A stretch of DNA of 49,663 bases from Gnetum montanum (lineage: Eukaryota; Streptophyta; Gnetopsida; Gnetales; Gnetaceae): assembly GCA_015680685.1 (NCBI GenBank), contig MNCI01006934.1, positions 217,800 to 267,462 of the forward strand, in the 5' to 3' direction. Below the pieces are notes generated by a model. It searched no databases, was not told where the DNA came from, and saw nothing but the letters and a program-made list of their open reading frames with translations. Position numbers and translations under genes: made by a program. This document shows positions 31,364 to 41,300 of this stretch, piece by piece (the stretch's first letter is position 1; each line of letters opens with the position of its first letter).

Positions 31364-33817
31364 ATGTCTTCTTCACACAGTATCCATAATGCATTGTATG
31401 ATGAGAACATTCGTAAGAGAAATGATAGGATATATACTAAGGATAATTCTAGTGAAAAACCTCAAACAGGTGTTTCCTATGCTCATTTAGACCCTTACTA
31501 CACTCAAAGACTATATTCAACTAGTGCAAACAATCCTAGAAGAGATGGAATAAGTCCTAGATCAAGGAGGGCTTCAAGGCCTAGGGCCTCCTCTAAACCT
31601 AGACAAGATAAATCAAGGGACCATGGGGAGAATTATAGAAGCCATGGCAATTCGCCCAATTCCTCATCTTCCTCTTCCTCTTCAATGTCTACTTCTGATG
31701 AAGATGAATGTAGGTATAAAGATAGAGCTCCACTACAAGGTCAAGATAAAGATAGAAATTGAACCCAAGGGCAAAATCAAAGATATCACAATGAGCATAA
31801 ACAAGATCATCATGATCAAATGAATAGAAATAGAAATTTTTATCACAACATGTCTAATGACAATGAATCCTTGTTGGCCACTAAGAGCCTTGTGTAGATC
31901 ATGAAGGTGATTAAGATACCTCACAGGCATTGCAAGGATAGTCACTTACCTAGGCTTGATATAAAAAATATTCCTAAATTTGTGGGACACTACAAATCAT
32001 ATCCACAACATCATATACAAGCCTTCCATGATGCATGTCCCTCGTACAACATTCAAAATGGATGGCAAAAGCTTAAGCTCTTTCCTAGGATACTAATCGA
32101 CAAAGCTAAAACATGGTATAGATTGTTGGAACCAAGTTCCATTTACCAGTGGTCCATAATGCTAGAACTTTTCAATGAAAAATACCAAACCTATGTAAGG
32201 ATGTCCAACATGAGGAGACAAATCCAAGAGTGGAGGTAAGAAAATCATGAACCCTTGAATGTGGCCTTCGATAGATACTATTTGGTACTACATAGATTCC
32301 CAAGCCATGGTTTCTCTAAGGAATGGTAACTTTTCCACATCATAGATGGGCTTCATAATGAAATAAGGGAGACCCTTCGAATGTATGCTCTAGGTCAATG
32401 ATACAAGCTATGAACCCATTAGATCAAAGTGTTAATCAAGTGTGTGGAAAAAGAAGAAGAACAGCTATGTAGATGAGAGAATGTAAAGGAAAATAAATGG
32501 GACACAACTCTGCAAAAGAAAAGCATCCATATGAGGTCGCCATCGATGAGGTGATTTTACAACGGACCTTGCCAATACAAAATTCTATCATTGAGATTAA
32601 AGAAAATTTTGATAAGGTATCGGAATCAATGAATGAGAAAGTTAAAACTTGCATAGAAACCATAGAGGAGAGAGTAACACAAAGAAAATTAGGTGATCAC
32701 AATAAAATGAGGAAAAAGAACCAAGAAATAGCTAAGCACACTTATTGGCAAATAGGAAAAATGACTGAAGAAAGTGAGGCTATAGACTCAACCACAAACA
32801 AAGATAATGGATGTGAAATTTTCATATATGACTATCTAAAGGGCCATTACCCAATCTTGTTGCATCTACATGAGTATTTTCATGGGCATTAAATCCAAAG
32901 TTTGTATAGAAGCACATGACTAGGATATTTTCGTTTTCACAAGGTAATTTTATATAGTCCTACAACTAATTGTATTATCCTAGTGGTACTTCTTATTAGC
33001 CTTAACATTAGCATCAATTGCATTGGCAACAACCATAGTCATGGGAAAGGCCACCACCAAACCAACCCTATCCTTTCTACCAACCAAACCCACATGGATA
33101 TTATGTTCAACACCCTATTTCACCAACTAGTTTTACTTCCTCTACTTCCAATCACTACTACCACTCTCCCAAATATCATTATCCCACAACATCTTATATG
33201 AGATCACCACCTCACACCTCTCACCCTACATCAGATCCTTAATATTCTCATACTCACCTCGACCATATGTCACCTCCAACAACACAAGAAGGTTTAGCAT
33301 CACAACATCAATGAGAGAATTCCAATTATGCTACAAACATAGATGTAAATGATAATGCTAGTAGATCTCAACCAAAGTCTTGAAAACGTCTTTTCTGGTG
33401 GAAAGGTCATAAGCTAAAGCAAAACACTCAGGGACCTACTACATGACTTGAACCAGAATAAGGCCAATCTAATGCAACAATGTTCCTCACAAAAATGATG
33501 TTTCCTAATCATATGCAAAAGCCAACAACCATCACCACTCCAACATAGAACATAAATGATAAACCTATCATTGTGAAGAGATAGAAGAATTCATACATCA
33601 CCAATAATGATAAAGGGTGTAGTTAGAAGTTTAAAATATTAACACAACCACTACACTGGCCCACCATAAAGTTTAGGAGCAAGTGTGTGAGCAAAAGCTA
33701 GTCTATGTAGTAGCCACTAATCTAAAGGATACCTAGTGGCTTGAAAATGAGAATATAAAACTATCTCAAAGATGCATGGAAGTAACTAATTTGCTTATCA
33801 ATTCTGGAATTTTTTGA
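31364..33817 (+). pseudogene. Element A gag polyprotein
   Basis: The ATG at 31364 opens 132 codons: MSSSHSIHNALYDENIRKR, a Ser/Arg/Asp-rich region (KSRDHGENYRSHGNSPN, then a run of eight Ser, then TSDEDE). After a frameshift and stop, the core runs 31950-32430: NIPKFVGHYKSYPQ, KLFPRILIDKAKTWYRLLEP, SIYQWSIMLELFNEKYQTY and RMSNMRRQIQEW. A helical, charged segment (32497-32892) ends with the family motif DNGCEIFIYDYLKGHYPI. A Tyr/Pro/Ser-rich segment and the C-terminal block WLENENIKLSQRCMEV end at the stop at 33815-33817. The protein would form the virus-like particle shell. No cysteine zinc knuckle of CCHC type was found. Several stops and frameshifts make it non-functional. Confidence 0.85.
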
Positions 33818-34111
33818 TTCTTCATATGTTTTTCATTTGTTAATATTTTTCTTTTCTTTATATTTTTCTCTTTTCTTGAGTCATTCTCTTTATGTTGTAT
33901 AAATGTATTTTATGTTTTTATTAATAATATTACCAAGTCATGATGCAGAAGTCAACTCTATGTGTTGGAATTTTTGTGCTATGCTATCAAGATGATTGGG
34001 TAAGTAATTATGTAAAGCAATGAGACCACCTCATCCATCCCTTCAGTTCTTTAAATAAAAGGTCTTTTTCATGGAAAAAATTTGGTTTTTCTTTTATGAA
34101 ACTAAAACTAA

Positions 34112-34387
34112 TCAATGATCATTGTACCTTGAAGAAAGAGGAAATGACCAAGCAGGAATGACAAAGGATGTGACCTCAAGGGGACTTGTTGGGTTCTCTT
34201 CTTGACTTCCTTCATGTGGTTTATGAATCCTCTTAGAATGTATCATCACTCCTCCATCAACCAATAAAAAGAAAGATATATCTTTGCATGGTGTGGTTCC
34301 CATTTTAAAAAATAAAACAAAAAACAAAAAAGAAGAAGAAGAAAATAATAAACAATAATGGGAATTCAAAGCACACCCCTTACACAC
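34112..34387 (-). CDS. Antisense ORF 1 in element A tail
   Basis: A 91-codon frame beginning MCKGCALNSHYC, with a Phe/Ser low-complexity insert, and sharing LLVDGGVMIH and EENPTSPLEV with the copy 1 frame at 23023-23253. The insert corresponds to an AG/AAC-rich microsatellite at about 34310-34350. Coding status is doubtful. Confidence 0.22.
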   Translation of the reverse strand: MCKGCALNSHYCLLFSSSSFLFFVLFFKMGTTPCKDISFFLLVDGGVMIHSKRIHKPHEGSQEENPTSPLEVTSFVIPAWSFPLSSRYNDH

Positions 34388-34626
34388 AATAATGGACTAT
34401 AAGCACTAGTTATGGGGCTGGAAAGACATGTTACCCATGCCTAAAGGCACCCCTCTAACTAAGGCCCTTCCTTATTTCTTCTCTTTTCTTCTCTTTTTGG
34501 AGTGATGATTGTTCTTTTAGGTGGTTGTGAACTCATGGTGGTTGGCAAGATCGAACACATCAATGCAAGGTCATTCTTCATGGTATGGCTTGGTCTAAAC
34601 TTGGATAGATAAGTATGTTAATCATT

Positions 34627-34872
34627 TTAATCACACCTGTTACAAAAACCTATTGTGGACATGGTCAAGTACCTTACATCCTGATCTCTACAATCCCTTC
34701 TCATTGCATTACTCACCTCACTACTACATGCGATTATGAGCCTTTTGGTTTTGTATAGTATAGTACAAAATCCTAACCATGGCAATTTTCTATTGTTTGG
34801 AACAAAGGAATGATCTACATTTAACTTCTCAAGTGCCCATAGACATCTATAGAAGTGGTTATGCAAGGGCAT
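34627..34872 (-). CDS. Antisense ORF 2 in element A tail, 81 aa, conserved in copy 1
   Basis: It begins MPLHNHFYRCLWALEKLN and ends STIGFCNRCD, matching the copy 1 frame (23493-23735) from start codon to stop with 60 of 80 aligned residues identical by my count. The single length difference is three bases, so the frame is preserved. The product would be small, with His at residues 4 and 6 and Cys-x-x-Cys at the end. No family is recognised. It is transcribed away from the 3' LTR if it is transcribed at all. Confidence 0.35.
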   Translation of the reverse strand: MPLHNHFYRCLWALEKLNVDHSFVPNNRKLPWLGFCTILYKTKRLIIACSSEVSNAMRRDCRDQDVRYLTMSTIGFCNRCD

Positions 34873-35879
34873 TATGGTAAGAGCCTACTTTGGGGAGGAC
34901 CCACTTGCATAACTTTTGTTGATCATAGCTTTGAACTAACCTTCACATCTTTCAAAACATCAATGATGGTTTCTATAAATTTATACATGATTTTGGGACT
35001 ACTTCTCATCTGTTTCATTAATTTTTCCTTCTTTTCTATTTCCATATCCATTAATATTTCTTGGCCATCTTTTGAATTAGACCTTTGGTTTTAATTATTC
35101 AAATACCTATGTGCTTTTGGAGTTATGCTTATTAGTCATGGGGGCTAGGGATTCCTACTTTAAAATTTTTGAAATTTTTCTAATATCTTATTTTTGAACA
35201 TCATGGTAACTAATAGTATTTGATCAAAATAATGTAAATAGATTGATGATTTTAGTTACCTCATAGCCTTGGGCATAGTATGCTATAATCACCTTATGTG
35301 TAAATGAAAACTAAGGGATTCAAAAAGGGTTAATTATTAAGGAAATTTTACCAAACTAATGTTGATGCTTTGGTGACTACAAGTGATGCTAAAAGAAACA
35401 TCTAAGGAAAAAGGTCTTTTGCTAGGCACAAAAACAAAGCCAAGAGAGGGACAACGAAGGATATGAACATGGACACATCATAGAAAATACAAGATAGTAG
35501 ATCAAGCTTCACATGTTTGCTAGATACATTAGGTGATGAGTAGAAATTTCAGTCCATCCTTCAAGAATGTTTTGCATAACCAAAGAAGCATCAACATAAG
35601 AATCAAGGTTAAAAGTCTACCACCACTAGCGATAACAAGGAGAATCATCTTCAATGGATTCTTAAATACCTCTACAAATTTTGTAATGTTCAATATCTAT
35701 CTAGTCTTTATGTCACTCTATCATTTTGTATACATCCACTTAAAATAAAATTTTGTAATGTAGCACTCAGATTCAATCAATAGTTTGCATATCAGTCAAT
35801 AATCCCATACATTTCCAATATTTTGTAAGGAACTTGTTCCTCATTTTATTTAACTCGAGGATGAGTTTTCATTCAATTG

Positions 35880-35887
35880 TGAGGGTA
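35880..35887 (+). other. Polypurine tract of element A
   Basis: ATTGTGAGGGTA directly before the 3' LTR start at 35888, equivalent to GTTGTGGGGGTA in D. It is short, but it is in the correct place and conserved between the two elements. Confidence 0.75.
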
Positions 35888-36738
35888 TGATAAATCATCA
35901 ATTGTCAAGCCTCAATGTTTGAGCCTTGATTTCAGGTATTTGATGTTGAAGCTAAGAAGTGATGTCAGATACCTGACGTTGTCTCCTCTAGGATTGTCTA
36001 TAAATATAGCACTTGGGTGCACGATTTGGGTATTAGTTTCAATAGTTTTGCATAGTTTTTTTATAGTTTTTTTCAGTCAGAGTAGCAAAGCTCTTACAAT
36101 TTATTTTCTCTAAAGTTAGAATATTTTCTGAGTGCCCATAGCAGGAGTCTAAGTGTGTACAAATCTTTGTTCGAACACTAATGTACCTTAGTGTAGCAGT
36201 GTCACAGGAATAAAAATGAACACTTTTGACAATCCTTGCAACACTGAGAATAGATTAATGTTTCCTTTAATGCACTTTACTTTAATGCTTTTCAATTAAG
36301 CAATTAATTTCCAGTTGTTAATGAACATAAGCAAAATCACTTTGAGCATACATATAGTGCTTGGTAACCCAACAACACTTAACGTTTATTAGCCCAGCAG
36401 TGCAATATGTGTTCAAGATGTATCCAAGAAAGTGGAACAAGTACTTGTGTTAGGCTAGATAGGCAGTAGATGAATTAGATCTTAAATTAATTTACCTTTC
36501 ATTCTTGTTGTAGGAGATTAAACTTATAAAACATAAAATAATAAAAATCATATGCCTCACTCTGGACTAAACCATATGTGACAAAAATACCACTATTTTA
36601 AGAGGGAAGATAATGAATTGTAATCAAGGCATAGGGATTTAGATGCCACAACTAGTCCCATCCATGAAATTTGATTGAATCATGTATGAATGCTTGTGAT
36701 TCGTATGGTTGGACGTAGGGGTACCTTGCTGCTCATCA
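35888..36738 (+). repeat. 3' LTR of element A
   Basis: An 851-bp repeat from TGATAAATCATCAATTGTC to TTGCTGCTCATCA. It is colinear with the 5' LTR at 30404. It has a block after GCCTCACT (CTGGACTAAACCATATGTGAC) that is deleted from the 5' LTR but present in B's LTR, so it preserves the older form. The target duplication ATCAT follows. Confidence 0.92.
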
Positions 36739-36743
36739 ATCAT
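36739..36743 (+). repeat. Right target-site duplication of element A (ATCAT)
   Basis: Identical to 30399-30403 and directly adjacent to the LTR end. Confidence 0.85.
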
Positions 36744-37222
36744 AATAAGCTACACATAAGAAAAAATGAACCAATTGTGCAAGGTCATACAAGAAGATAG
36801 ACACTTTTTGGGCATTTTTCTAAAAAATTTTCCAACTCTATAATCATACTAACTAAACAACCTAAGAAAACTAAGGTAATGAGTAAGGCATAAACCTATT
36901 GATGATAAAAAACACAACCTTAGTAACACCCAATCTTTGCTTGATTACATATGGCCCCAAAAAGAGGAGCACAAGGAGGACCTTTATAGGAAGTAGCCAA
37001 ATGCCTAAGTGGTGGTAAGGGCCAACAAGGTGAGCAGGCAAAGCACAAGGAGCAAGAAGTCTAATCCTTTAGCATTCATCAAGAGGCCCTTGTTACTGGG
37101 ACGTTAGTTTAAGGAGAGGCTGCAAAACCCCAAGCTTCTATGTAGGGACAACATCTCACGTTGTCCATGGAATGCTTTGAAGTAATTTAAGAGAAATCCA
37201 TGTTAACCATGGTCATCATGGA
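36744..37222 (+). other. Element B interior between insertions A and C; no gene recognised
   Basis: By the target-duplication logic this was once contiguous with 30398. No ORF and no clear match to the tails of A or copy 1 were seen. It ends where the LTR of element C begins (TGTAGCACC at 37223). ATGGA at 37218-37222 would be C's left target duplication, but the right partner is lost. Confidence 0.5.
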
Positions 37223-37809
37223 TGTAGCACCTGAAAACATCAGTGGCTAGAACACTGAGAGGTTATCAAGTGCACAGCCTGACCCCGAATTCATGTGAGG
37301 GCCATGCTAGAGAAAAAGGAAACAAGGTGCCCTAAACGGTCTGGTCAATCAGATAGGGACTTATGAAATGTACGATAACCATATGCAAACAGTAATTTTA
37401 GAATGTAACGTGCGGAGGTTGGAATGAGAGAAAATGTAGCACACACTACAAAAGAAGTGTAGCAACATACGTAACTAGGACAATGAACATGAACCAGTAC
37501 TTGATAATGCAAAATATATGCTATGACAAAATAGAATGATAATTTGGGTGAGGAAATGCACCAGCCCAAAAATTATGGAATCTAATCTTTGTTTGAATAA
37601 TGGATGTGTACAACTAGTGTGCAGCATTGGATAAGCATAGCTAGGCAATGGAACTATATGGTCATAGCTCCTAGGATGCTATAGGCATGATGCTGATAGG
37701 CACAAATGAGCTAATGCTTGTTGGACTAAGAGTTTCTACGCTACAGTTGAAGAGAGATTTGGGAGGCTCCAATGTTGGGGTTTACCGATCACCCATCTTC
37801 TACTCGCCA
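37223..37809 (-). repeat. 3' LTR of element C
   Basis: The left edge TGTAGCACCTGAAAACATC matches the right copy's TATAGCACCCGAAAACATT (44267). The right edge TACTCGCCA (37809) is followed by a strong polypurine tract on the minus strand. This gives 587 bp. The first 170 bp are colinear with 44267-44440; the rest has no partner because the other LTR is truncated. Confidence 0.8.
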
Positions 37810-37810
37810 A

Positions 37811-37829
37811 TCTCTTTCTTTCCCTCTCC
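37811..37829 (-). other. Polypurine tract of element C
   Basis: On the minus strand GGAGAGGGAAAGAAAGAGA runs directly into ATTGGCGAGTAG, the LTR start. A 19-nt all-purine run at the LTR border is strong evidence for the LTR edge. Confidence 0.8.
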
Positions 37830-37870
37830 AAAATGCCAAATGCCAAGTGCTTAAAAAGGCTCACATCCAA

Positions 37871-38135
37871 GGAATGCCAATGGTCAAGGAATGCTAATCA
37901 CTGGGGAATGCCAATGGTCTAGGAATGTAACCGTTGGGAAATGCCAACAGTTAAGGAATGCCAACCCTTGGGGAATGCCAATGGTCCAGGAATGTAGCAG
38001 CTGGGAAATGCCAATAGTTAAGGAATGCCAACCCTTGGGGAATGCCAATGATCCAAGAATGTAACTACTGGGAAATGCCAATAGTTAACGAATGCCAAAC
38101 CTTGGGGAATGCCAACTGTCTAGGAATGTAATCGC
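37871..38135. repeat. Minisatellite with 17-bp subunits in a 67-bp higher-order period
   Basis: The word GGAATG(C/T) recurs every 15-17 bp from 37871. The variant GGAATGTA starts at 37922, 37989, 38056 (as AGAATGTA) and 38123, exactly 67 bp apart each time. Each 67-bp unit holds four subunits in fixed order. It lies in the non-coding 3' part of element C, just inside the polypurine tract. A minus-strand ORF over it (37884-38081) is only the repeat read as codons. Confidence 0.92.
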
Positions 38136-38275
38136 TAGGTTCCCAAAGTATTTATAGGGCTAAGGTTAGCCCAAAATGTGGATCAGGTGCCATGTGGTAT
38201 TTTGGTGGATGGGATAATGCTTATGCTTGTCCCATGTTATATGCAGGACACAAGACACTTATAGTGTCAAGATGG

Positions 38276-38380
38276 CTATGTTGTGCTATGCTGCATAGCT
38301 TGAAAACAATGCTACGCTACACTATGCTACACAGCGTGACATGGTGTTATGTTGCGCTACGCTACACAACGTGACATTCG
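38276..38380. repeat. Short irregular tandem repeat of GCTACGCTACAC type
   Basis: The words TGCTA(C/T)GCTACAC and ACA(A/G)CGTGACAT recur two to three times in about 105 bp. It is part of element C's non-coding region, next to the 67-bp minisatellite. No coding content. Confidence 0.65.
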
Positions 38381-39680
38381 TGTAGAAAGTTCCATCATTT
38401 TGACACTTGGAGAAAAATTTTGCAAATCTGGTAGTTGGGGCTGATTGCATTCAACACTTTGAAAAAATTTGGGCAATGTGCCACCGTTTTGACACTTAGC
38501 CAAATTTGCAATCGTGATGTCGAGACTCAAAATTTTGTGGTGTTTCAATGGCCCCTCTTTTTTGATGTCTAGAGGAGTGACCCAAGAGACATCAACAAAG
38601 AATTACAAAACACCACAATAGACATGTCACCAACATCACTCGTCAGCACAAGATCAGATGTTATTTTACCATGCTCAAGTGTTATGGAAATAAGGTTATG
38701 CTAGGGAACAAGGGGTATAGGCAATGGTAGAGAGATGAAATTTGAACTGTGGGAATGCAATGTAAATAGTGGATCATGATGTAAGATGAAAATTCAACAT
38801 AGTTGACAATGACCATGGCATGATGTGGTTTTCCCCTAAAACATTAACCTCTTATTAGAGTGTTTATGAGAGCATCAAAGTCAATTTAAGGCTAGGCCAA
38901 TTATGAAGCTGTAGCATTGTCAATTTGCTTGGGGATGTGCTTTTCCCCATTCTTTTTTTTTTTTTTTGTGTTATGAGGCGAACCTTCTTTGGGTTCAGCT
39001 TACTATTGAATGTTAGCTGCAAGTTGGCCATTGAGAAGATTGGCTTTGTTTCCTAGGGATGATTTGTGTTACATCCACCTAGGCTTTAACCATGCAATAG
39101 AGGCTCCCCACAGGATGAGTTATGTTACATCAACCATGGGTTCTACAGTTGATGTGAAGAGAATGCCATCTGCATGACAATGTGTATGCATCTAAGGGAT
39201 GTGAAATTATGAGTATGTGGAGGATGAGAGGATATAGGGATGAAGCAATGGATGTGTGTAGGTTGTAATAGGGATGACGGGGATAATGGCTTAACTAGTC
39301 TAATCATGCATATTAGAGCAATGTGGTGACTTGCTGCTGCGATGAGATGCATCTTTGCATGACTGTTTCCAAGGCTTCATCCTACAAACATAACTCAAAG
39401 AAGACAAGAAAACCACAAAATATGACATGCAAGTGCAAATATCAGATGTGAAGATGGAGCAGGTGCTAGATGTGAAGATGCTGCAAATGTGTCAAATGTT
39501 GTGCTAGTTGCAAGTGCACAGGATGCTGATGAAGGTGCTAAGGCGATGATGCTATGAGTCCTCTGAAGGTCATACTAATGGTTGGTGCTCCAAAAAATTA
39601 GCAGAATGGTGAGAGGTGATAATGCTGCAAGTGCCCCAAGGGTTTCACCAATGGCAAGTGCTCAAATTAGATTAGCAACA
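38381..39680 (-). other. Element C non-coding region, no gene recognised
   Basis: No domain is recognised on either strand. It contains a T-run near 38950 and loosely repeated GATGTGAAGATG words at 39440-39485. In an autonomous Tat element the polymerase genes would lie between protease and this region, but they are missing. Confidence 0.5.
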
Positions 39681-39960
39681 TGCCAGTTTAAAGTCCTAGC
39701 AGACTATGAAACTAGTTTAAGGTCATGGCAAACCATGATGTGCTAGTTTATAGTCCTAGTAGACTACTGAATGCTAGTTTAATGTCATAGCGAATAGTGG
39801 ATGTTGTGCCAGTTTAACGTCATGACACAAGGATAATTTGTGTCAGTTTATAGTCATAGCAGACTGTTTTTGCTATTTTATAGTCGTAGTGGACTATTTA
39901 TGCCAGTTTATAGTCATAGTGGACTATCTATGCTAGTTTATAGTCATAGTAGATTGGTGC
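39681..39960. repeat. 30-bp minisatellite, about 9 units (non-coding site)
   Basis: Units of the form GC(C/T)AGTTTATAGTCATAGCAG plus about 10 variable bases begin near 39683, 39712, 39743, 39774, 39809, 39843, 39873, 39903 and 39933. The same unit occurs five times inside the gag region at 43119-43268 and once at 41656-41680. See findings. Confidence 0.9.
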
Positions 39961-40329
39961 TTACCTTGCTTTTGTAAGGTGTGATGCTACATGCATGGTC
40001 ATGCTATGTGCCTACAAGATCCTACAAAAATAAACTAGAAAGAAAGCAACACCAAGCAACACCTATCACAAACAGAGTTAAAATGGATGAATGAAAGGAA
40101 AGCAATGCAAAAAGTGATAGTTTTAGGCCATTCTGGGCCGTAGGCTAGTTTAAGACCTCTTTGGGCCATGTGCTTTTGTTGTTTTTTGTTTTTTGTTTTT
40201 TTTTTCAAATGCAATGTGTAAACTAAGTTGACGAATGTGTAAACAAAGCAAAGTGCGTGATCTAAGTGAGCAGGAAAAATGTAAATGCATAGGCTAGTGC
40301 AATGTAAACAAAAGTCAAAAATGCATGCC

Positions 40330-41300
40330 AAGTGGAGGCAAAGGGTAGGTAGGCACCTACATTTTTGGCCAAGGGAAAGTCTTGGTCATGTAGTTTCTTC
40401 CTAATCAAGTGTGGATTAGGGGATGTGAAAGGCTTAGGTTCCTCTAGGAGGTTGTTGGCTTCAACCACTCATTTAGGTGTGTTAGCCTTAGGCATTGCGT
40501 TGGTTTTCGTAGGTGTACCACCAAGAAACTCTTCTTCCAAAACTTGTGCCATGTCTATGTCATGAATAGTTGAAGAGGCAGCATTATCACCATGGATGAT
40601 AACTTGATCACCCTTGTATGGAAGGTGGATTTCTTAGTGGATGGGAGAGGATACGGCACATAATTGGGCTAGCCAAGGCCTACCTAGAATTAGGTTGAAA
40701 CCCAGCATATCCTCTATGACAGTGAAATTTTCTCTGGTGGGGAATTCCTCTCCTGCCACAAAGGCTAGGTTGATTGTACCTTTGATAGTGACACATGATC
40801 TATTGAAGGATTTTAGACACATGGTTTTGGTTGGCCTAATTTCATCCACCAAGCCTAGTTTGTCGATGATGGAGTACAGGACTACATTTATCACTGCACC
40901 ATCATCTACATGCACTTTTCAGATGGTGCACTACCCAACAAATATGCTAATGGATAGTGGAGCTGTAGTGACCTCCCCTCATTTGGGGTTGACTTTGACT
41001 GCATTGTCGCAGAACACTAGGGATGTTGAACTCGATTCTTGTAGTGTAGGGGGCAACATCGTTGCACAGATGGATTTCTCATTTGCAGGGATGTCCTTCG
41101 TAACAGGAATGAAGGCCAAGTTCTGGGCCAATTCTTGGTAGTGAGCAGATGAGGTGATGACCAGGTTGTACAAGCTCAACATTATGTTCTTTTTCTTGAG
41201 CATTTTTTTTACCTGGGTTAGTGCAGCTACAAAGTCCTTGTTGTTACCCGTTATGTTGGTCTTGACTTCCTCCATGTGGCTTGAGACATAGATCTCTCAC
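40330..41300 (-). pseudogene. Element C protease and pre-protease region
   Basis: From 41275 the frame reads MEEVKTNITGNNKDFVAALT, KKKNIMLSLYNLVITSSAHY, then SLVFCDNAVK and VTTAPLSISIFVG. This is the conserved stretch that leads into Tat-type proteases. The protease follows: VHVDDGAVINVVLYSIIDKL with the Asp-x-Gly active site as D-D-G, then FVAGEEFPTRENFTVIEDML and FNLILGRPWLAQLCAVSSPI, and VIIHGD after a stop. These end motifs are characteristic of the Tat/Ogre group. A poorly conserved tail stays open to about 40330 and then decays. Stops in the core sit at Gln/Trp-like positions. No reverse transcriptase follows. Confidence 0.82.

Larger units (their letters stand above)
33818..35879 (+). 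other. 3' non-coding tail of element A
   Basis: About 2 kb colinear with copy 1 (to 35459) and partly with D in reverse complement. It holds a T-rich stretch after gag, AATAAAAG near 34054, two antisense ORFs (34112-34387 and 34627-34872) and a final 430 bp (35460-35887) that copy 1 lacks but D retains in part. Confidence 0.7.
30404..36738 (+). mobile_element. Element A: complete gag-only (TR-GAG-like) LTR retrotransposon, 6.3 kb
   Basis: Two LTRs (30404-31229 and 35888-36738), a PBS, a single gag gene, a 2-kb tail, a polypurine tract and a perfect 5-bp target duplication make this a structurally complete insertion of 6,335 bp. No protease, reverse transcriptase, RNase H or integrase is present between gag and the tail, so it would depend on enzymes from another element. 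Non-autonomous elements with LTRs and only gag are known in plants as TR-GAGs. The LTRs differ at many positions, mostly transitions, and gag has stops, so the insertion is old. It sits inside the tail of element B. Element D shares its LTR, PBS and tail and is the natural autonomous partner. Confidence 0.9.

Noticed and set aside
37884-38081. A 65-codon minus-strand ORF with repeated residues
   Set aside because: It is the 67-bp minisatellite read as codons.
39681-39960. CRISPR array
   Set aside because: The units are contiguous minisatellite repeats without unique spacers, inside a plant retrotransposon.
40641-41141. A 166-codon plus-strand ORF
   Set aside because: It is the complement of element C's protease region; the minus strand carries the recognisable motifs.
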